Source: Nemopilema nomurai (lineage: Eukaryota > Cnidaria > Scyphozoa > Rhizostomeae > Rhizostomatidae). From it: a stretch of DNA of 64,000 bases. The stretch spans positions 499,731-563,730 of the forward strand of contig ML133442.1 in assembly GCA_003864495.1 (NCBI GenBank), read 5' to 3'. The position numbers and the translations under genes were made by a program. Of this stretch, positions 25,897 through 56,500 are shown piece after piece. Positions within the stretch are counted from its first letter, which is position 1. Each line of letters opens with the position of its first letter. Below the pieces are notes generated by a model. It was given only the letters and a program-made list of their open reading frames with translations. It was not told the DNA's origin and searched no databases.

Positions 25897-27822
25897 TTAA
25901 TATCTATAATGCCCACTGCCACCACCACCACTATAACCACGTCCACCACTACCACTATCACCACCGCTATAATAATCTTCGCCATACCCACCACCATATC
26001 CATCATCATATCTACTAGAACCCCCATAACCACCTCTACCTCCACCATAACTACCTCTCCCTTCACCATAGCTTCCCCTACCACTGTCATATCCACCTCT
26101 TCCACTTCCATAGCCACCACTGTCTCCATAACCTCTTGAGCCCCCACCTTTACCTCTTCCTCCTCCATACACTCCTCTGTCTCCTGCATATCCACCCCTG
26201 TCTCCTGCATATCCACCCCTGTCTCCTGCATATCCACCCCTGTCTCCTGCATATCCACCTCTGTCTCCTGCATATCCACCTCTGTCTCCTGCATATCCAC
26301 CTCTGTCTCCTGCATATCCACCTCTGTCTCCTGCATATCCACCTCTGCCTCCTGCATATCCACCTCTGTCCCCACCATATCCTCCACCTCTTCCACCTCC
26401 ACCACGACCTCCACCTCTTCCTCTTCCACCCCCAAAGCCACGCCCACCACCTCTTCCCCCTCCAAAGCCTCTACCTCCACCCCTGCCACCACCACCACTT
26501 GATGACTTTGCAAACTCTACTGCTAAGACTCTTCCCTCAAGGTCCTAAAACAAGAAGAGAAACACAAGGCCTTTAGGAAACTAATGGCATTCTAAAAATG
26601 TTTTTAAATGCCATTATACAACAAAACAAACTCATACAGAAATTTGAATCAATTTCCAGAGGGCTACTAAACTTATTAAAAAGGTTTTTTAATTTGGGCT
26701 ATTAATAAAAAGTTTTCATTTTCATTGCAAAAATTGCAATCTTATGGCAACATTCAGTACATTTCAATCCACTTAAACATTTAGTAGAGGTAATGATACC
26801 ATAACTTATCCATACAGGGTATACTCATAGATTTTATTTATGATAACATGTACATCAAAGAAATATTTGGTATATAGTAAAAACTTCTCCTCAGATGGGG
26901 GAAAGGATGGTACCAATTCAGAGTCCTTGTGAGCCAATTAAGACTGAGATGGTTTTTAAAATTGATACTTCGTTATGTAGGGCATGTTTAAGAGCCTTTC
27001 ATGATTGAAAAGATCTTTGAATGAGCTATTCCAGTATGGGACAAGCAAAACAAAGCTCTTGCTTTAACATTTAGGGGGTCACAGTCAAGCAAGAATCTTT
27101 ACAATCTAGTTTTCAATCCTCAAAAAGTTATGTCAGTCTAAATTTTCACTGTTTTCATTATATTTCTTGCTGAAATGAAAGACGCCATGAACTTTCCAAA
27201 ACTGTTTTTTGCCACAACACAAAACTTGAGATCTAGGCAGTTACTTACAGTTCTATCCAGAGCTCTAAGGCAATCCTCTGCACACGCTGGGTCAGCAAAA
27301 GTCACAAAACCAAACCCCTTCGACTTTGGCGGATCAAAAGTTTTATCAAGCACAATGAATGCTAAAAAGATCATTTTGTTAATTAAGTAACAAGAATAAA
27401 AGGAAACAAAATTGTGACGACAAAATGCAAAACAAAAGTGTAAATTAACTGTAAGAAGTTACACTAGACCCTAAAGAAACAAAGTAAAACAGTCCTTAAG
27501 TTTAATGTTTTCCAGTCACTTAACGGGTTTAAGTTCAAATCAGTTCTTTTATTAAGTGAGTAAGATCAATTTCAAAATTAAATCAGGTATTTTAATAATA
27601 TATCAACGTCTAGGATTTTACGAATAGGTCGTGGCCATTTTCAGCTAGGCCAAGTTGAAGACTAAATAGCCACCTGGCTCTGCAACCTTGCAGATGCCCT
27701 GCTACATCAAACAAGCCATACTTACCATCATCTATGTCACCATACTTTTCACACATATTTCTTAACTCATGTTCAGTTAAGCTAAACGGTAGTCCACCAA
27801 CATACAGTTTTGAGGTCTCCAT
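25897..27822 (-). CDS. Glycine-rich RRM RNA-binding protein, three exons
   Basis: Exons complement(27726..27822), complement(27249..27361) and complement(25897..26544) join in phase and give 285 residues. Residues 1 to about 80 form one RRM. RNP2 is 'KLYVGGLP' (5-12) and RNP1 is 'KGFGFVTF' (47-54), with the usual aromatic residues in both, so single-stranded RNA binding is expected. The third exon completes the domain ('[14 protein letters not shown]') and then encodes a Gly/Arg/Tyr-rich tail with RGG and GGY motifs. The tail includes nine tandem 7-residue units of the type RGGYAGD and ends in 'GGSGHYRY'. The layout is that of cold-inducible or hnRNP-like glycine-rich RNA-binding proteins, which act in nuclear and cytoplasmic RNA handling and often form condensates. 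It lies head-to-head with MSH2, about 1.4 kb between start codons. Orthology to CIRBP/RBM3 is not shown. Confidence 0.9.
26175..26372. repeat. 21-bp coding tandem repeat (nine units)
   Basis: Nine units of 21 bp ('ctgtctcctgcatatccacc' plus one base on the plus strand) encode the RGGYAGD repeats of the glycine-rich RNA-binding protein. Units are nearly identical, differing mainly by ccacccc/ccacctc and one GGC-for-GAC change, which points to recent expansion or homogenisation. The unit length keeps the frame. Confidence 0.92.
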
Positions 27823-27963
27823 TTTCAACCCTTCTCTGCTAAACGGCCAGCCTGCCCTTTGTTCTCTTATCACGAGGTGAGGTGAAAGTGGAGCCTCGAA
27901 CAGGATGATGGGAAGCAGCCGAATCGTCTCTTTAGCTTTTACTTGAAAGATTTCATTTTAGCC

Positions 27964-28280
27964 TCATCAATCATAGGCGCCGACTACGTGGGGGCTTGGG
28001 GGCCCGAGCCCCCCCTGGGAATTGCTATGGGGGGGCTCAGCCCCCCCTGGGAACTTCGTTTAAAATCAATCAAAGAATTGAACTGATGATACTGTAGACC
28101 ATGATCTTATATCTGCTTTATTAAAATGTTTTGTTTTGTTATCATACATACTACATATGTTGTATTACGTTATTAAAGCGACAGGTAATTTCTCTACCTT
28201 TTAACTTTTTTAATTTTTTTTAAAATTTAAATTTTGAGCCCCCCCTGGGAAAAATAAAAGTCGGCGCCTATGTCATCAAT
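27964..28280. mobile_element. hAT-like MITE, 301 bp, between divergent genes
   Basis: The element at 27972-28272 has terminal inverted repeats 'cataggcgccgact' and is flanked by the 8-bp direct repeat 'tcatcaat' (27964-27971, 28273-28280). Three copies of 'gagccccccctgggaa' or close variants lie inside, near both ends. No coding capacity. It sits about 140 bp upstream of the RNA-binding protein's start codon and about 0.9 kb upstream of the MSH2 start. Confidence 0.85.
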
Positions 28281-28755
28281 CTAAACTAACAAACAAATTT
28301 CCAAAAATTAATTAAACCTTAAGACCTACATGTCTAAAATCAGCATAAAAGTTCTTGGTTACAACAAGTTTTGGTTAACTATAAGTGTTTAAAACCAAGC
28401 CATATGCAACACATTGCTTCAGCGTCGTCTGGCAAAAATAAACTCGTAGAGAAATTGTTTGAGTATTAATGTTGTTGAGAACGAACTTGTTGCATTTTTC
28501 AAATAGTCTTTGTGTAACTTGATTTTCGTTAGCTACATGTCTTAATGAAGAAAATTTTCAAATTTCGAAATTACGAAACATTCTTGTGCGCTAGCTTGGT
28601 GGTCTGTCATCTGAGGAGGAGACTGTTCTAAAGAGAGGCTGTATTTCGCGCCAAAATAAATCGATTAAGGCACGTGAAGAATTCTTGTAGATGCCAAGCA
28701 GATCAAAAATTTACTCCAAGTGTTTATATATTTCTCTGATTAGTCGTATAACGAT

Positions 28756-28795
28756 ATGTCACAGACTGCATTGACAGGAGGACAAATTGCCCTAG
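28756..28795 (+). other. Possible orphan first coding exon
   Basis: ATG followed by 13 codons ('MSQTALTGGQIAL') and a good donor (CTAG|GTATGT), with a TATA-like 'tatatatt' about 30 bp upstream of the ATG. Its phase (one base over) does not match MSH2 exon 2, so it would belong to another transcript or be chance. No partner exon was found. Confidence 0.2.
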
Positions 28796-29189
28796 GTATG
28801 TGGTACTTTTTCTATTCGAATTTTTCAGCACCCGCCCAAGTATTTTAACAACGTTCAGAAAATGTAGCTTATAACTCTTTTTAATCCTGCTAGACTCCAA
28901 AGCAACATTCGATTGATTGCATTGATAAAATCATTTTAAGCTTCATGTCTGGGTTTCATGTCAGTTTCGTATTGATAATACCTGCACAAAGTTGATATGA
29001 ATTGTTCGGGTCATTCTCTCTACAGTGCCGCATCTAAATTCTAAACTCTTTACATCAAATTTTTTAAACAAGAAGGATCACCATACAGTAACGAGTAAGG
29101 CGCTATTTTATAAATATATATTGCCCGTACACTGCTATTCTACGATTTTCTGTGATGCCCCTCGCGCTAACATAGATACTTCATAAATA

Positions 29190-47386
<18,197 letters not shown>

Positions 47387-47453
47387 GACTCGTTTCGATA
47401 AATGGGCGGTCCTTCATTCGAGGCTGTGATGGGAACTCACGCTTGGGCGCTAG

Positions 47454-47459
47454 AATAAA
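47454..47459 (+). promoter_or_regulatory. Polyadenylation signal of MSH2
   Basis: AATAAA lies 67 bp after the MSH2 stop codon, the only canonical hexamer close by. It implies a very short 3' UTR. Confidence 0.6.
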
Positions 47460-47593
47460 CCCATTTATGTCACTAAGAGACACACACACGTTTCAGAATA
47501 AGAGGAACTGTATATAAAATTGGACCTCAAGTAATTAGCCATGCTTGTTTGTACGTAATTAGGCTGTTGGTTGTTACGTAATTAAGCTACCAT

Positions 47594-47690
47594 AACAACA
47601 ACAACAACAGTAGCAGCAACAACAGCAACAATAAAATAAGGACAACAACATCATCATTTTAATCAACAACAACAGTGACATCATCAAATA
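47594..47690. repeat. CAA/CAG-rich simple sequence downstream of MSH2
   Basis: Interrupted runs of 'caacaacaacaa', with 'gtagcagcaacaacag' and 'catcatc' segments, about 200 bp after the MSH2 stop codon. Non-coding. Confidence 0.85.
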
Positions 47691-50600
47691 CAGTTAACGG
47701 CAAAGCATTTCACGACGGGAATCTGTGCTCGAGCGAGTAGCATCAGCAAGTTTTGCCAACTTATGGGAATAGACACACACGCCTTTGGCATCAGGGATAC
47801 TCCCACAAACCCGTGGACCCGTTAACGAAGTTCCTTGCCAAATCCACCGCTCTGGTGAAAGAGCCATTCGAGTCCACGATAGTGCCTGATATATAAATAC
47901 ATGTACAATAGTTACTGCAACAGAAGGGCATTGCAGTTTTATAATTAGTATTGAAGGTAGTAATTTCATGCGGGACGCTCTGTGGTCTTCCTGGGGTGAA
48001 TCGTGTTATTGTAAAACATGACGATACAATCATGACGATACAACCATCAGGTTGTGGTTGCTGCGGTCCTGGCATGCAGACACCCTGAAGGCAAGTAGAC
48101 ACGTTATTTCAAGCTTCAAATGAGCATCTTATTATTGTCTAAGCATATATTCAGCTGTCTCACAGATTAATTTCCAATTATTTGAATGTAAACGAATTTC
48201 GTTTGTGTATTTTGTTATTGTCAATGTAACAGTTATGTTTATGTCAATGTATTGGAGCTACTTATAATAGTTAACATTAGTTTTTTATGTTTATGTAATA
48301 GTTCTGTTAATGTTAATACAGTTGAGCTAATTTAATTAGTTTTTTTAATTGGTACGCTTTCAAGTTCTTCGGTTTTGTGTGCCTTTGGGCGTGGCTATTT
48401 GTGATCCTCCCGAGCCCATTTGGACCACAAGTAGACATTTGCGCCTGCTCCATCACTTCACACAATGGGGTATTATATAAACCCTTCTTCACAGAAGAGT
48501 CGAACCGAGTATATATTTTGTTTTGTTATTTTTTCACATTATGGCAACAAGAGTCCTTTCCAACTTATGCTGTGTATCAAGTCCTTTCTAAAATACATCT
48601 TTTACAAGTACAACCGAAAGATGACTTCAGTTTGAAAAATATCGGACCATTAATTTCGAACTAAAGTTTGATTAAGGAAAGGACGCGAGAATATTTGGAA
48701 ATTTTATTTTACGTTGTAGTTATGATAGTCACTCCTCGAATATTTACTGCTTTCGTGGTGTATCCCAAGCATTTTATGGGACTAATGATTTGTGATGACG
48801 TTTTGGAAGAAATAGCTGTTGCTGTTGTTGCTAGTTTTTGGAAGGCTGCAAACCACTGGGTCATAATGTTGTAGCAACGACTTTTGAATCAACAAACCTT
48901 TTAGGAATGCTGTGTACCTTTACTATTGGGGGTTGTTCCCTCATGTATTGGGGGCATTGAGCAGTATGCCCCCTTGGCCCAGTCAAGGTTATCTTTGCTT
49001 TCCAGTATCCAAATAATCGCTCTTCATAGTCACGTGACAAGTCCTCAAGTTTAGTGCGACTCGCCTAGGGGCGTAGGAAGTATTCAAAAAGTGGGGGTGG
49101 GCAGAGCAAGAAAGGGGTACATCATCACTCTAAATGTTGGATTTTGAGGGGGTACTCGCATGGGCACTTTTAGGTTTGGAAGGGCCCTTCAGCATGGTTT
49201 TCCAAAAGTGGGGGGCTCCCCTGCTCCTACGGTACTGTACTCGTTGCGTCTTCACTTTGCAGTCTCGGGCAAACTCGAAGGTAAGCAAGATGTAACCAAT
49301 AGAAATAATTAATTATGATACGCGTCTTGTATAAGCGTAGATCAAAGGCTTGAATACAAGTGCAAACGGGCAGGCGAGCACCGCCATTTGGCCTTTTGAT
49401 CACTAATAACCGCTTGCGGATCAATAACTAAATCTCGTTTGATTCCAAATATTGGTTTCACACCTGGTGTGTATACTGTCATCGTGTTTGGTTGGACTAG
49501 TTTGTTTCTGTTCCCGGCAGCTCCCCCCGGCGGCTTCGAGTCCTTCGATACTCAGGCAAGTCAAAGTACTACAAACATCTGGCGTACTCTGTTTCCCCAC
49601 TCAGCTCTGCGTTAGTGTAAATATCACCCAGCAAGTCGTCGCTGCAGTTCAAGCTCAATTAAACAACAGGGGAGTGTCGACTCGTCCAGTGGCTTTGCTG
49701 CAGGCCCCGTGTCATGGGAAGATCGACATATTTCAAGCCGAGTTGCTGATAGCTTTCCTACAGTACTGCACCCTACTTACTGCTTGTCAGCAAAGCTTTT
49801 CTCGTGTATGAAAGGAAACAGAACCCTAGTGTCCTGTTGTTGTACCATGTAAACGATGTAGTTCGAGCGATTGTCCCTCCAAGGAAGAAGGACGAAACCA
49901 ATTTTGCCAACAAAAAGCAAAAGGGAACACAGTCACATTAGTGGTATGTTGATGTTGTATTCTTAATATTTCATTAATATGTTTGTTTCGATGTGTAATA
50001 TGTCGTAAGACTGGGTAAAGTATTAGCTCTGTCAAATCCCCTCCCAGTGTCCTAACTGTTACAGATGTGGTTATTTTATCGACTGATACAGGGTCAGATG
50101 GCACAGAAAACCTTCTATCATGCTTTATTCGAATACCTGTCTTCCGATCCCTGTTTGCATACCAGCTGAAGCCTCTAGTTGCAGGGTTTTGGAACCGGGA
50201 TTAAGCGACCTTCAAAGCCTAGCTTTTTCCTCGTAACTTCCGCAATTAAATTTCAGAATCCTGGGGATCTGCTTAGCAGCTAAATTTCTTCCATTGGGTA
50301 CTTTGTCGTTTTAAGTTTATCAAATGTCTTTTAATGCTGTATACACCGGACACATCTGGATTCGTGATCTCCATGTCAGATGGTGGTCCTCGTGACTTCA
50401 GGATGATTTGTCGGAAAAAGGCCGATCGAAGGCTTCTTTGCGCAGCGAAAGGGGATTTGCTGTGTACGGTGCTGCTGTCCCAGGGCCAGATAAGTAGGCC
50501 CGAATATGCCCAGCGTGGCCACAAAAAGTGCCTCCGTTTGCGACTGAAGAGTCCCGTTTTTTGGCGTAACGATGACAGAAAATCCCCAAAATCAATTAAT

Positions 50601-51731
50601 TGTTCACATCAATAGGGGTGTCATTGACCGAAAAATGACGTGTCAAACATTTTCGAGAGAATGTCCAACAAGTAGTCAAACACCCTTGCTCTTGTGTAAT
50701 CAACAGCCCATTCATTACTCATTCTATTTTTGTGCATGAGTTCAAGAGTGTGAGAAAATAAAGAGGTATACGCCCTTGTTGTTTGTAAATGGTGGAGAGA
50801 TTTTTTTTTGAAATTTCAATCCTTTGCGGTAGCTGCCCTTGTGGGAACAGGTAAGAAATATTATAAGGGCGGGTGTGGTAGTTGCCGTCAGAATACGCCC
50901 CGTTTCACTTTCCAGTGTGGTCTGCGGTCACTTTACACCCCCCAGCAACCCCAATCCCCATCACCTTCCAAGCCATTGCATCTGTAGTATGTCTCATGAT
51001 AAGAGAGAAGTTTCGTCCTTTTTGCCATCCAAAAAATCTTCTTCTTAGAGGGCATTTGTTCATATCTACAAAATATCATATATATATTTATCGTGACAAA
51101 GTTACCTATATTTAGACCATAATTATGCCCTTTTGTTGCCTTTGGGGGGCTCTAGAAGTACAAATCTTTAAGTTATCGATCTAATTAGAGAAGTATCGAT
51201 GATAACTCAAACACCGATGAACGCCAATATTTTTGCATTCTTAGCCGTTCATTGAACATGATTTATGTTTTTGTAAATGACCATTGATAGTTCATCGCTA
51301 ACTTTGACAATCCTGCGTTATGTAGTGTAGCATTGTAAGTTCCTGGACGATATTTCCATCAGGAGCTTTTTGAGCCCAAACCGCGGGTCTGGAAATGGTG
51401 ATAGAAAAGCAAAGAAAACGAGAAACTACCCAAAGTTGAATATTATTTTCAAGGGGACACTGTTCATAGTGGGCGGCCATGTGATATCACGAGACCAACT
51501 GGGATTAGGGATAACTGTAACACGTAGCATTCTCCACTGCTTGCTATATGGGAAAGGAAAATCGTTTAACGCCTAATTATATGAGCATTATAAACATTTT
51601 AACTAAATAACTTTATATGAAACGTTGCAAATTGTCTTGGGAAGCTTCATTTGTTCTAGAAGGTTAGCAAGCTGCTGAATAGAGAAAAAAGGCCTAGGTG
51701 AAGACGAGACTATTATGTTAAAGGCCCTATT

Positions 51732-51848
51732 TACCGTAAAAGCTCTATTGAGCCCCCCTCTCCAATAAGCCCCTCTCTCTATTAAGCCCCCTCTGGGAAC
51801 TCAAAAACCAAATAGGCCCCCTGGGAGCTTATAAGAGCTTTTACGGTA
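51732..51848. mobile_element. 117-bp MITE with 15-bp perfect inverted repeats
   Basis: Ends 'taccgtaaaagctct' and 'agagcttttacggta' are perfect inverted repeats (51732-51746 and 51834-51848). The core is made of 'taagccccctctctattaag'-type phrases also seen at about 135-245 and 450-510, which marks a dispersed family. No coding capacity. The target duplication is too short to be sure of. Confidence 0.8.
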
Positions 51849-53501
51849 TTGTCGTATCTGGTAGGGGATATATCTAGAAACAAAATGAGTAACATCAAAC
51901 GCTTATATGGTTGATTACGAAGTTTATTAAATTGTTTATATGTTTCTCGTACCCCCAAGTGAATATTACGAGTATGGCGAATAATTGATAGCCCTTCGAA
52001 TTCCTGTGAGTTGTAGTATAGTTTAAAAATGGTATAGTGTAACAGCCAATGTTTTTGTTGTAACAACGTCGTAACAATGTTGAAAAAGGTCATTTTGCAA
52101 GCCTTATTGGAGAAGGCCCATTGAAGATAGGGGCTTGAAGAGGGGGGAGGAACCTAATGCTTTGCAGTATTATTTTCACTCACACTGTTCTATAGCTGTG
52201 ATAACAAATAATTTTCTACAGCGCTACTCAGTTTATCTTCAGATGACACGCACACAATGGCTCCAATTAGGGTCCCTTTAAACAATTTAAGTAACCAATA
52301 GCTTTAAACAACCTTTTTCAAGTTAAATTGAGTTCCTTTTATATCACTTTCCTCCTGGTAAAAGTGGCTGGTTTCAAATGGTACAAAATACTCCAGTACC
52401 GTACACATACCGTGCGCTTTGCATCCAGCCAGAACTGTTTGAACATCGGTGCCCCAAATGATTGCAGGCTTGATTCATGACATATCCCCCGTGCTCGTTT
52501 GCTGATCGTTAAGCCAGAGCGCTTTGTATGCGTGATCACCGAAGGGATATTTATTTGCCTCCTCCCACTGCATCAATAAGCCATTAAATTGTTAGAAAAA
52601 TAAAGATTATTATTTGTTGATTAAATATTATCATCACTTAAACCATCAATATTATTTCCGGCCTTCGCCCTGATTCCGTTCTCCTGTGCGAGCACCAAGG
52701 AAACGCCTTCGAATCTCATGTCTTTGAAATAAATCAAATTACTCTGCTCAGAAGTTTATGTTTCCTATTGCAGTGACAGACCAGAACTGGTAACTAAAGA
52801 AACGAGCGAATAATCAGTAGGAAGGTTTGTGTAGTTTTTTTTACTCTCCAATAAACTCGCCATTTTCATACGAAAATTCTCCATACGAAATCACAATTTT
52901 GTTTTTGAGGAATATTGCAAAATGGTGGCTATTCGAGTTGCGACTGATTTCAAAACTTTTTATGAATTTATTACGGTTCTGCATCAATGGTTGACAGGTT
53001 ACTACAAGCAGACTATTGACCTGATCTGATACATCTTGTCATTTACTCTTTTACATTCACTTTTACATTTAATTTTACATTCTACTCTTTTACATTCACT
53101 TTATCTTAAAGCTTTTCAAAGTAATTTGATTCACGAAAGTTCCATTTATTGTTGGGTAAGAGCACCAGAATGGCAATCAAGTTTTTCTGATAATAAAATG
53201 TAATTCATGGGACAGCATTTTTTGCTCACGACAAGCTTAAAGTCAACTGGCTTTTGCTCACGGTAACATCAACTGGCTTATGCATGTAATAAGTTGGAAG
53301 AAAACACGAAGTACGATACTTGGTATCTTTATAGAAATCTAACTGCTCATTGTTGGGTGGTACCTCTTTCTCAAATGTATTCTTCTTGTAGCTACACCTT
53401 GAAGATCTCTTTGCTTTACTTTCAATCATTGGAATATTGTGGACTAACTATCTGACTCGCAGAATTACCTTGAAAGGAACACTTTGTTTTTCTTTTGGCA
53501 G

Positions 53502-56500
53502 CCCAAGCACCTTTGCCTGCATGAAAGATTCGGAAATCAAAATGGCTGACATCAAACCGGATGGCGCCCAAGATGCAGTGCAAGATTCCACGGCTGTAAA
53601 ACCAAGTGGGGTTGATGATGGCGGGTATGCGACGGCCAGCCCCGCAAACAGCCCCACTGAAAACAAATCTGACAATTATTTTTCAAGAAAAATTGGCAGT
53701 GTGTTCAATAGAAGTTTGAGGTAAGTTTTTCATACCTGTGCTGCCCCTTCAGTGCAAGAAGGACAGTATGCACTGAACTTTAAAAGCATCATTTCATGGC
53801 CTAACCATTCTGAACAACAAGTAGCGACGTTTTATTGTGGTGAGATTAGGAGATAGGGCCAGGGCTTTGATAGATGAAAAATTACCTGGCCCCTGTCTTT
53901 GAAATGATTTTAGAACACTGGAAGACAGAAGCATTTGATAAACTTTAATTTTCCTGGTTCTTCCCGATTTGTGTCACCTTGCCTTATAGAAAGTTCAAGA
54001 AAAGTGGAAGTCAAGATAAAGTCGAATCCGAAGATCAAAATGGGCATGACAGCGAAGAGCACTCGCCACCCTGCAAATCCCCAGAAAAGTCGCCGCGTTC
54101 CCCATCCACCCCAAAATCCCCCGGGGGGTCGAAGCAGAGCAAGTTCCAGCGAATTTTCCGATCAAGTAAAAGGTCCAAGTCGGCTGACTTCGTTGAAGGT
54201 GAAGGTAAGGCTCGTTTGTAGCTTCTTTGCTTATTTTTCTTATATCTGACGCCTGAAATGGCATATGCTTGGTAACTCAAGGTATGTTCCTAATACGTGT
54301 GCATGTAAATGGTATTTTCTTGATACTCGAAGCATGCCCTCGTTCTTGGAAAACGGCTTGCGCACAAACGAGGCTGGTACGCAGAATAGGCCTGGTTTAA
54401 ATTGGTCCTAACCATGCATCACTGACTGATGAAAGACCCTGCTTCGCAATATGGCTTGTCCCTATTTTGACTATTAAGCTTTCGCCTCTTAAGAAAGGTG
54501 ACTTTTGGGATGCACTGTTAAACAGGTTGAACAAGTTGGCCTCTTTGACTCGGTTGATTGCTTTTATGAAAAAGAACATGTCGTGGTTTACACAAGTCTT
54601 CAGAATAGCGACACTTTGTGCACAGTCGCTTGCCATTTTTCGTTGTTTTAAAAAAGCTAAAAATTGTATTTGAAGTTGTTAATTGGTTGGAAGTGCCTGA
54701 CGCTTTGTTTTGTAAAATTCCCTTGTTACTAAAAACATGAGACTAGAATCAAGGAGAGAAACTACGAAGAACTATAATATCTATTTTCTCAAACATTTTG
54801 AGTTACAAGAACTTGTAAAGGGTCGTTTAGGGTAAACATGAGAAACACAGGCATGAGAAGCAAGTGCTAAAAGGGACCCCAAAGGCGTATGGCGATTGTT
54901 GGAAACAGTCTACGCACTTTACAGTGTCAGGATGTTGAAACACAATTATTACTGGCACTTTGTCTCAATTCGCTTAGGCCAGTTTGACAATCCAATGCTA
55001 CTTATTTGCACACCGGCTTGGCGAAATGCAATGTTAGATTTTGTTACCGTAACAAAAGAAGGTTAGAGAATACCGGCTTAATAAGATTAATACAGATCTC
55101 AATAAATCGCAGGCAGGTCCGGTCCAGGTCCGGTCCAGGTCTGGCGGCCTAGCCGATACTGTCCGGAACAAATTGGAAGCGAGCTAGTGTCGACCAATTT
55201 CACATTGCTATTTCATTAGTTGAGTGTGAGATAAAAATGCATTTAATTTTTGTGGGAAATTTTATCATCTGATCATAAATACACGGTTTTTTATAAGGAA
55301 CCTGTCTCAAGGCCTAGTTCCAAAAGTTCCTTATTCGTAGACCTCAAATCATCAGATTTTAGTACCAAAAGTTCCTTAAAAGTTCCTTAGGTTCTCACTT
55401 TCGGTGTTTTGACTAAAAATAAGCCTTAACGCTCAATAGAGAGAGGGGCGAGACAGCATATGCGGAAACTAATCAATGAAGCACTTGACACACGAATAGC
55501 AAACAATCTATGCGAGTCTTGATGCTTGCAGTTATAAAAAGTTTTCAAATCGAAAAGTTCCTTAGTGATTTCGTTTTTAGTAGTATAAGGTCTTTAAATA
55601 TTTCGGCCTTCTACATGTAGGTTCCTTATAAATTGGTTCCTTATAAAAAAAGAGCGTGTAGTTACAGATTGGATCTATTAGGTATGCCGTGTAGAGAGAA
55701 GACCTTTTGCCACAACTAAGATAAAATCCTTTTCTGCACCATCCCAATAAAAATGCATTAACGGAGTGTTGACCTGACTTTCACATAGGACTGATTGATC
55801 CTTTAAGTCTGCCATATACGATCAACGGGCAATATGACAAGAATCTCGGGGAAATCCACTCAAAAATGTGAAGCAGGATTATAATGACGGCTGAGTGGCT
55901 TAGCAGATGCTTGCAGGAAGTATTGAGAAAGACATGGTATTTCGATAAACGATAAAGACGTCTAATCCATTGTAATTCTTCCTGGGTATACCACCATGGC
56001 AGTCGTGCAGATGCTATTCCGTATTGTCATTTATCGCGCTCTGCATTCCATATAGCCATTGTGTAGACGGGATTCACTTCCTTTTTGAAAGATCCCATTT
56101 GTATTCCATGAAACCATTTTATTTTGAGAGAGCCCAACATTTTTCGCCCTTTCATCTCCATATGCTATATAATTACGTTTTCCAGATCTCACTCGTCTGA
56201 AAAGCCCTATCTATAATACGTGACCCGCCTTTCTGAGTCCCCCATCTACGCCATGTTTATTCGAAGCCCCGTGCCCATGCGCCACGCACATCCCGGACTC
56301 CAGCTAGCCCCAGTCCCCGGCATCCAATGACGACACTCGTGCTCCTCCGGAAAGAACTATCCGTAAAATGTCGCCGTGACAATATGAACAGCAGAGGAGT
56401 AGGTATGTGGTTTCGACTGCATTTGAATGACTAAAGATTATTGTCTACGGGCAGCCAGACGCGTAGGGATCCTTGTACAAAACATTTCCAAAGCCGATTG

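Larger units (their letters stand above)
47387..53501. other. Intergenic region between MSH2 and the PH-domain gene
   Basis: No gene is recognised. The MSH2 polyadenylation hexamer is at 47454-47459. CAA/CAG-rich simple sequence lies at about 47594-47690. A possible miniature element with imperfect inverted ends ('gcgtaggaag' and 'gctcctacgg') lies at about 49073-49230, and a clear TIR element at 51732-51848. Open frames at 49452-49811 and 50334-50615 are relatively GC-rich but lack domain signatures; the first follows an acceptor-like 'cccggcag', so a decayed or untranslated exon is possible. Confidence 0.5.

Noticed and set aside
25845..26513. 222-codon minus-strand ORF rich in VDMQETE repeats, and the opposite-strand 146-codon ORF rich in LLHIHLC
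   Set aside because: Both are other-frame readings of the 21-bp repeat. The frame that continues the RRM and yields RGG/GGY motifs is the real one.
49452..50104. ORFs downstream of an acceptor-like 'cccggcag'
   Set aside because: Two plus-strand frames are open over parts of the same stretch and neither shows a domain or continues in a partner exon, so a gene cannot be supported.
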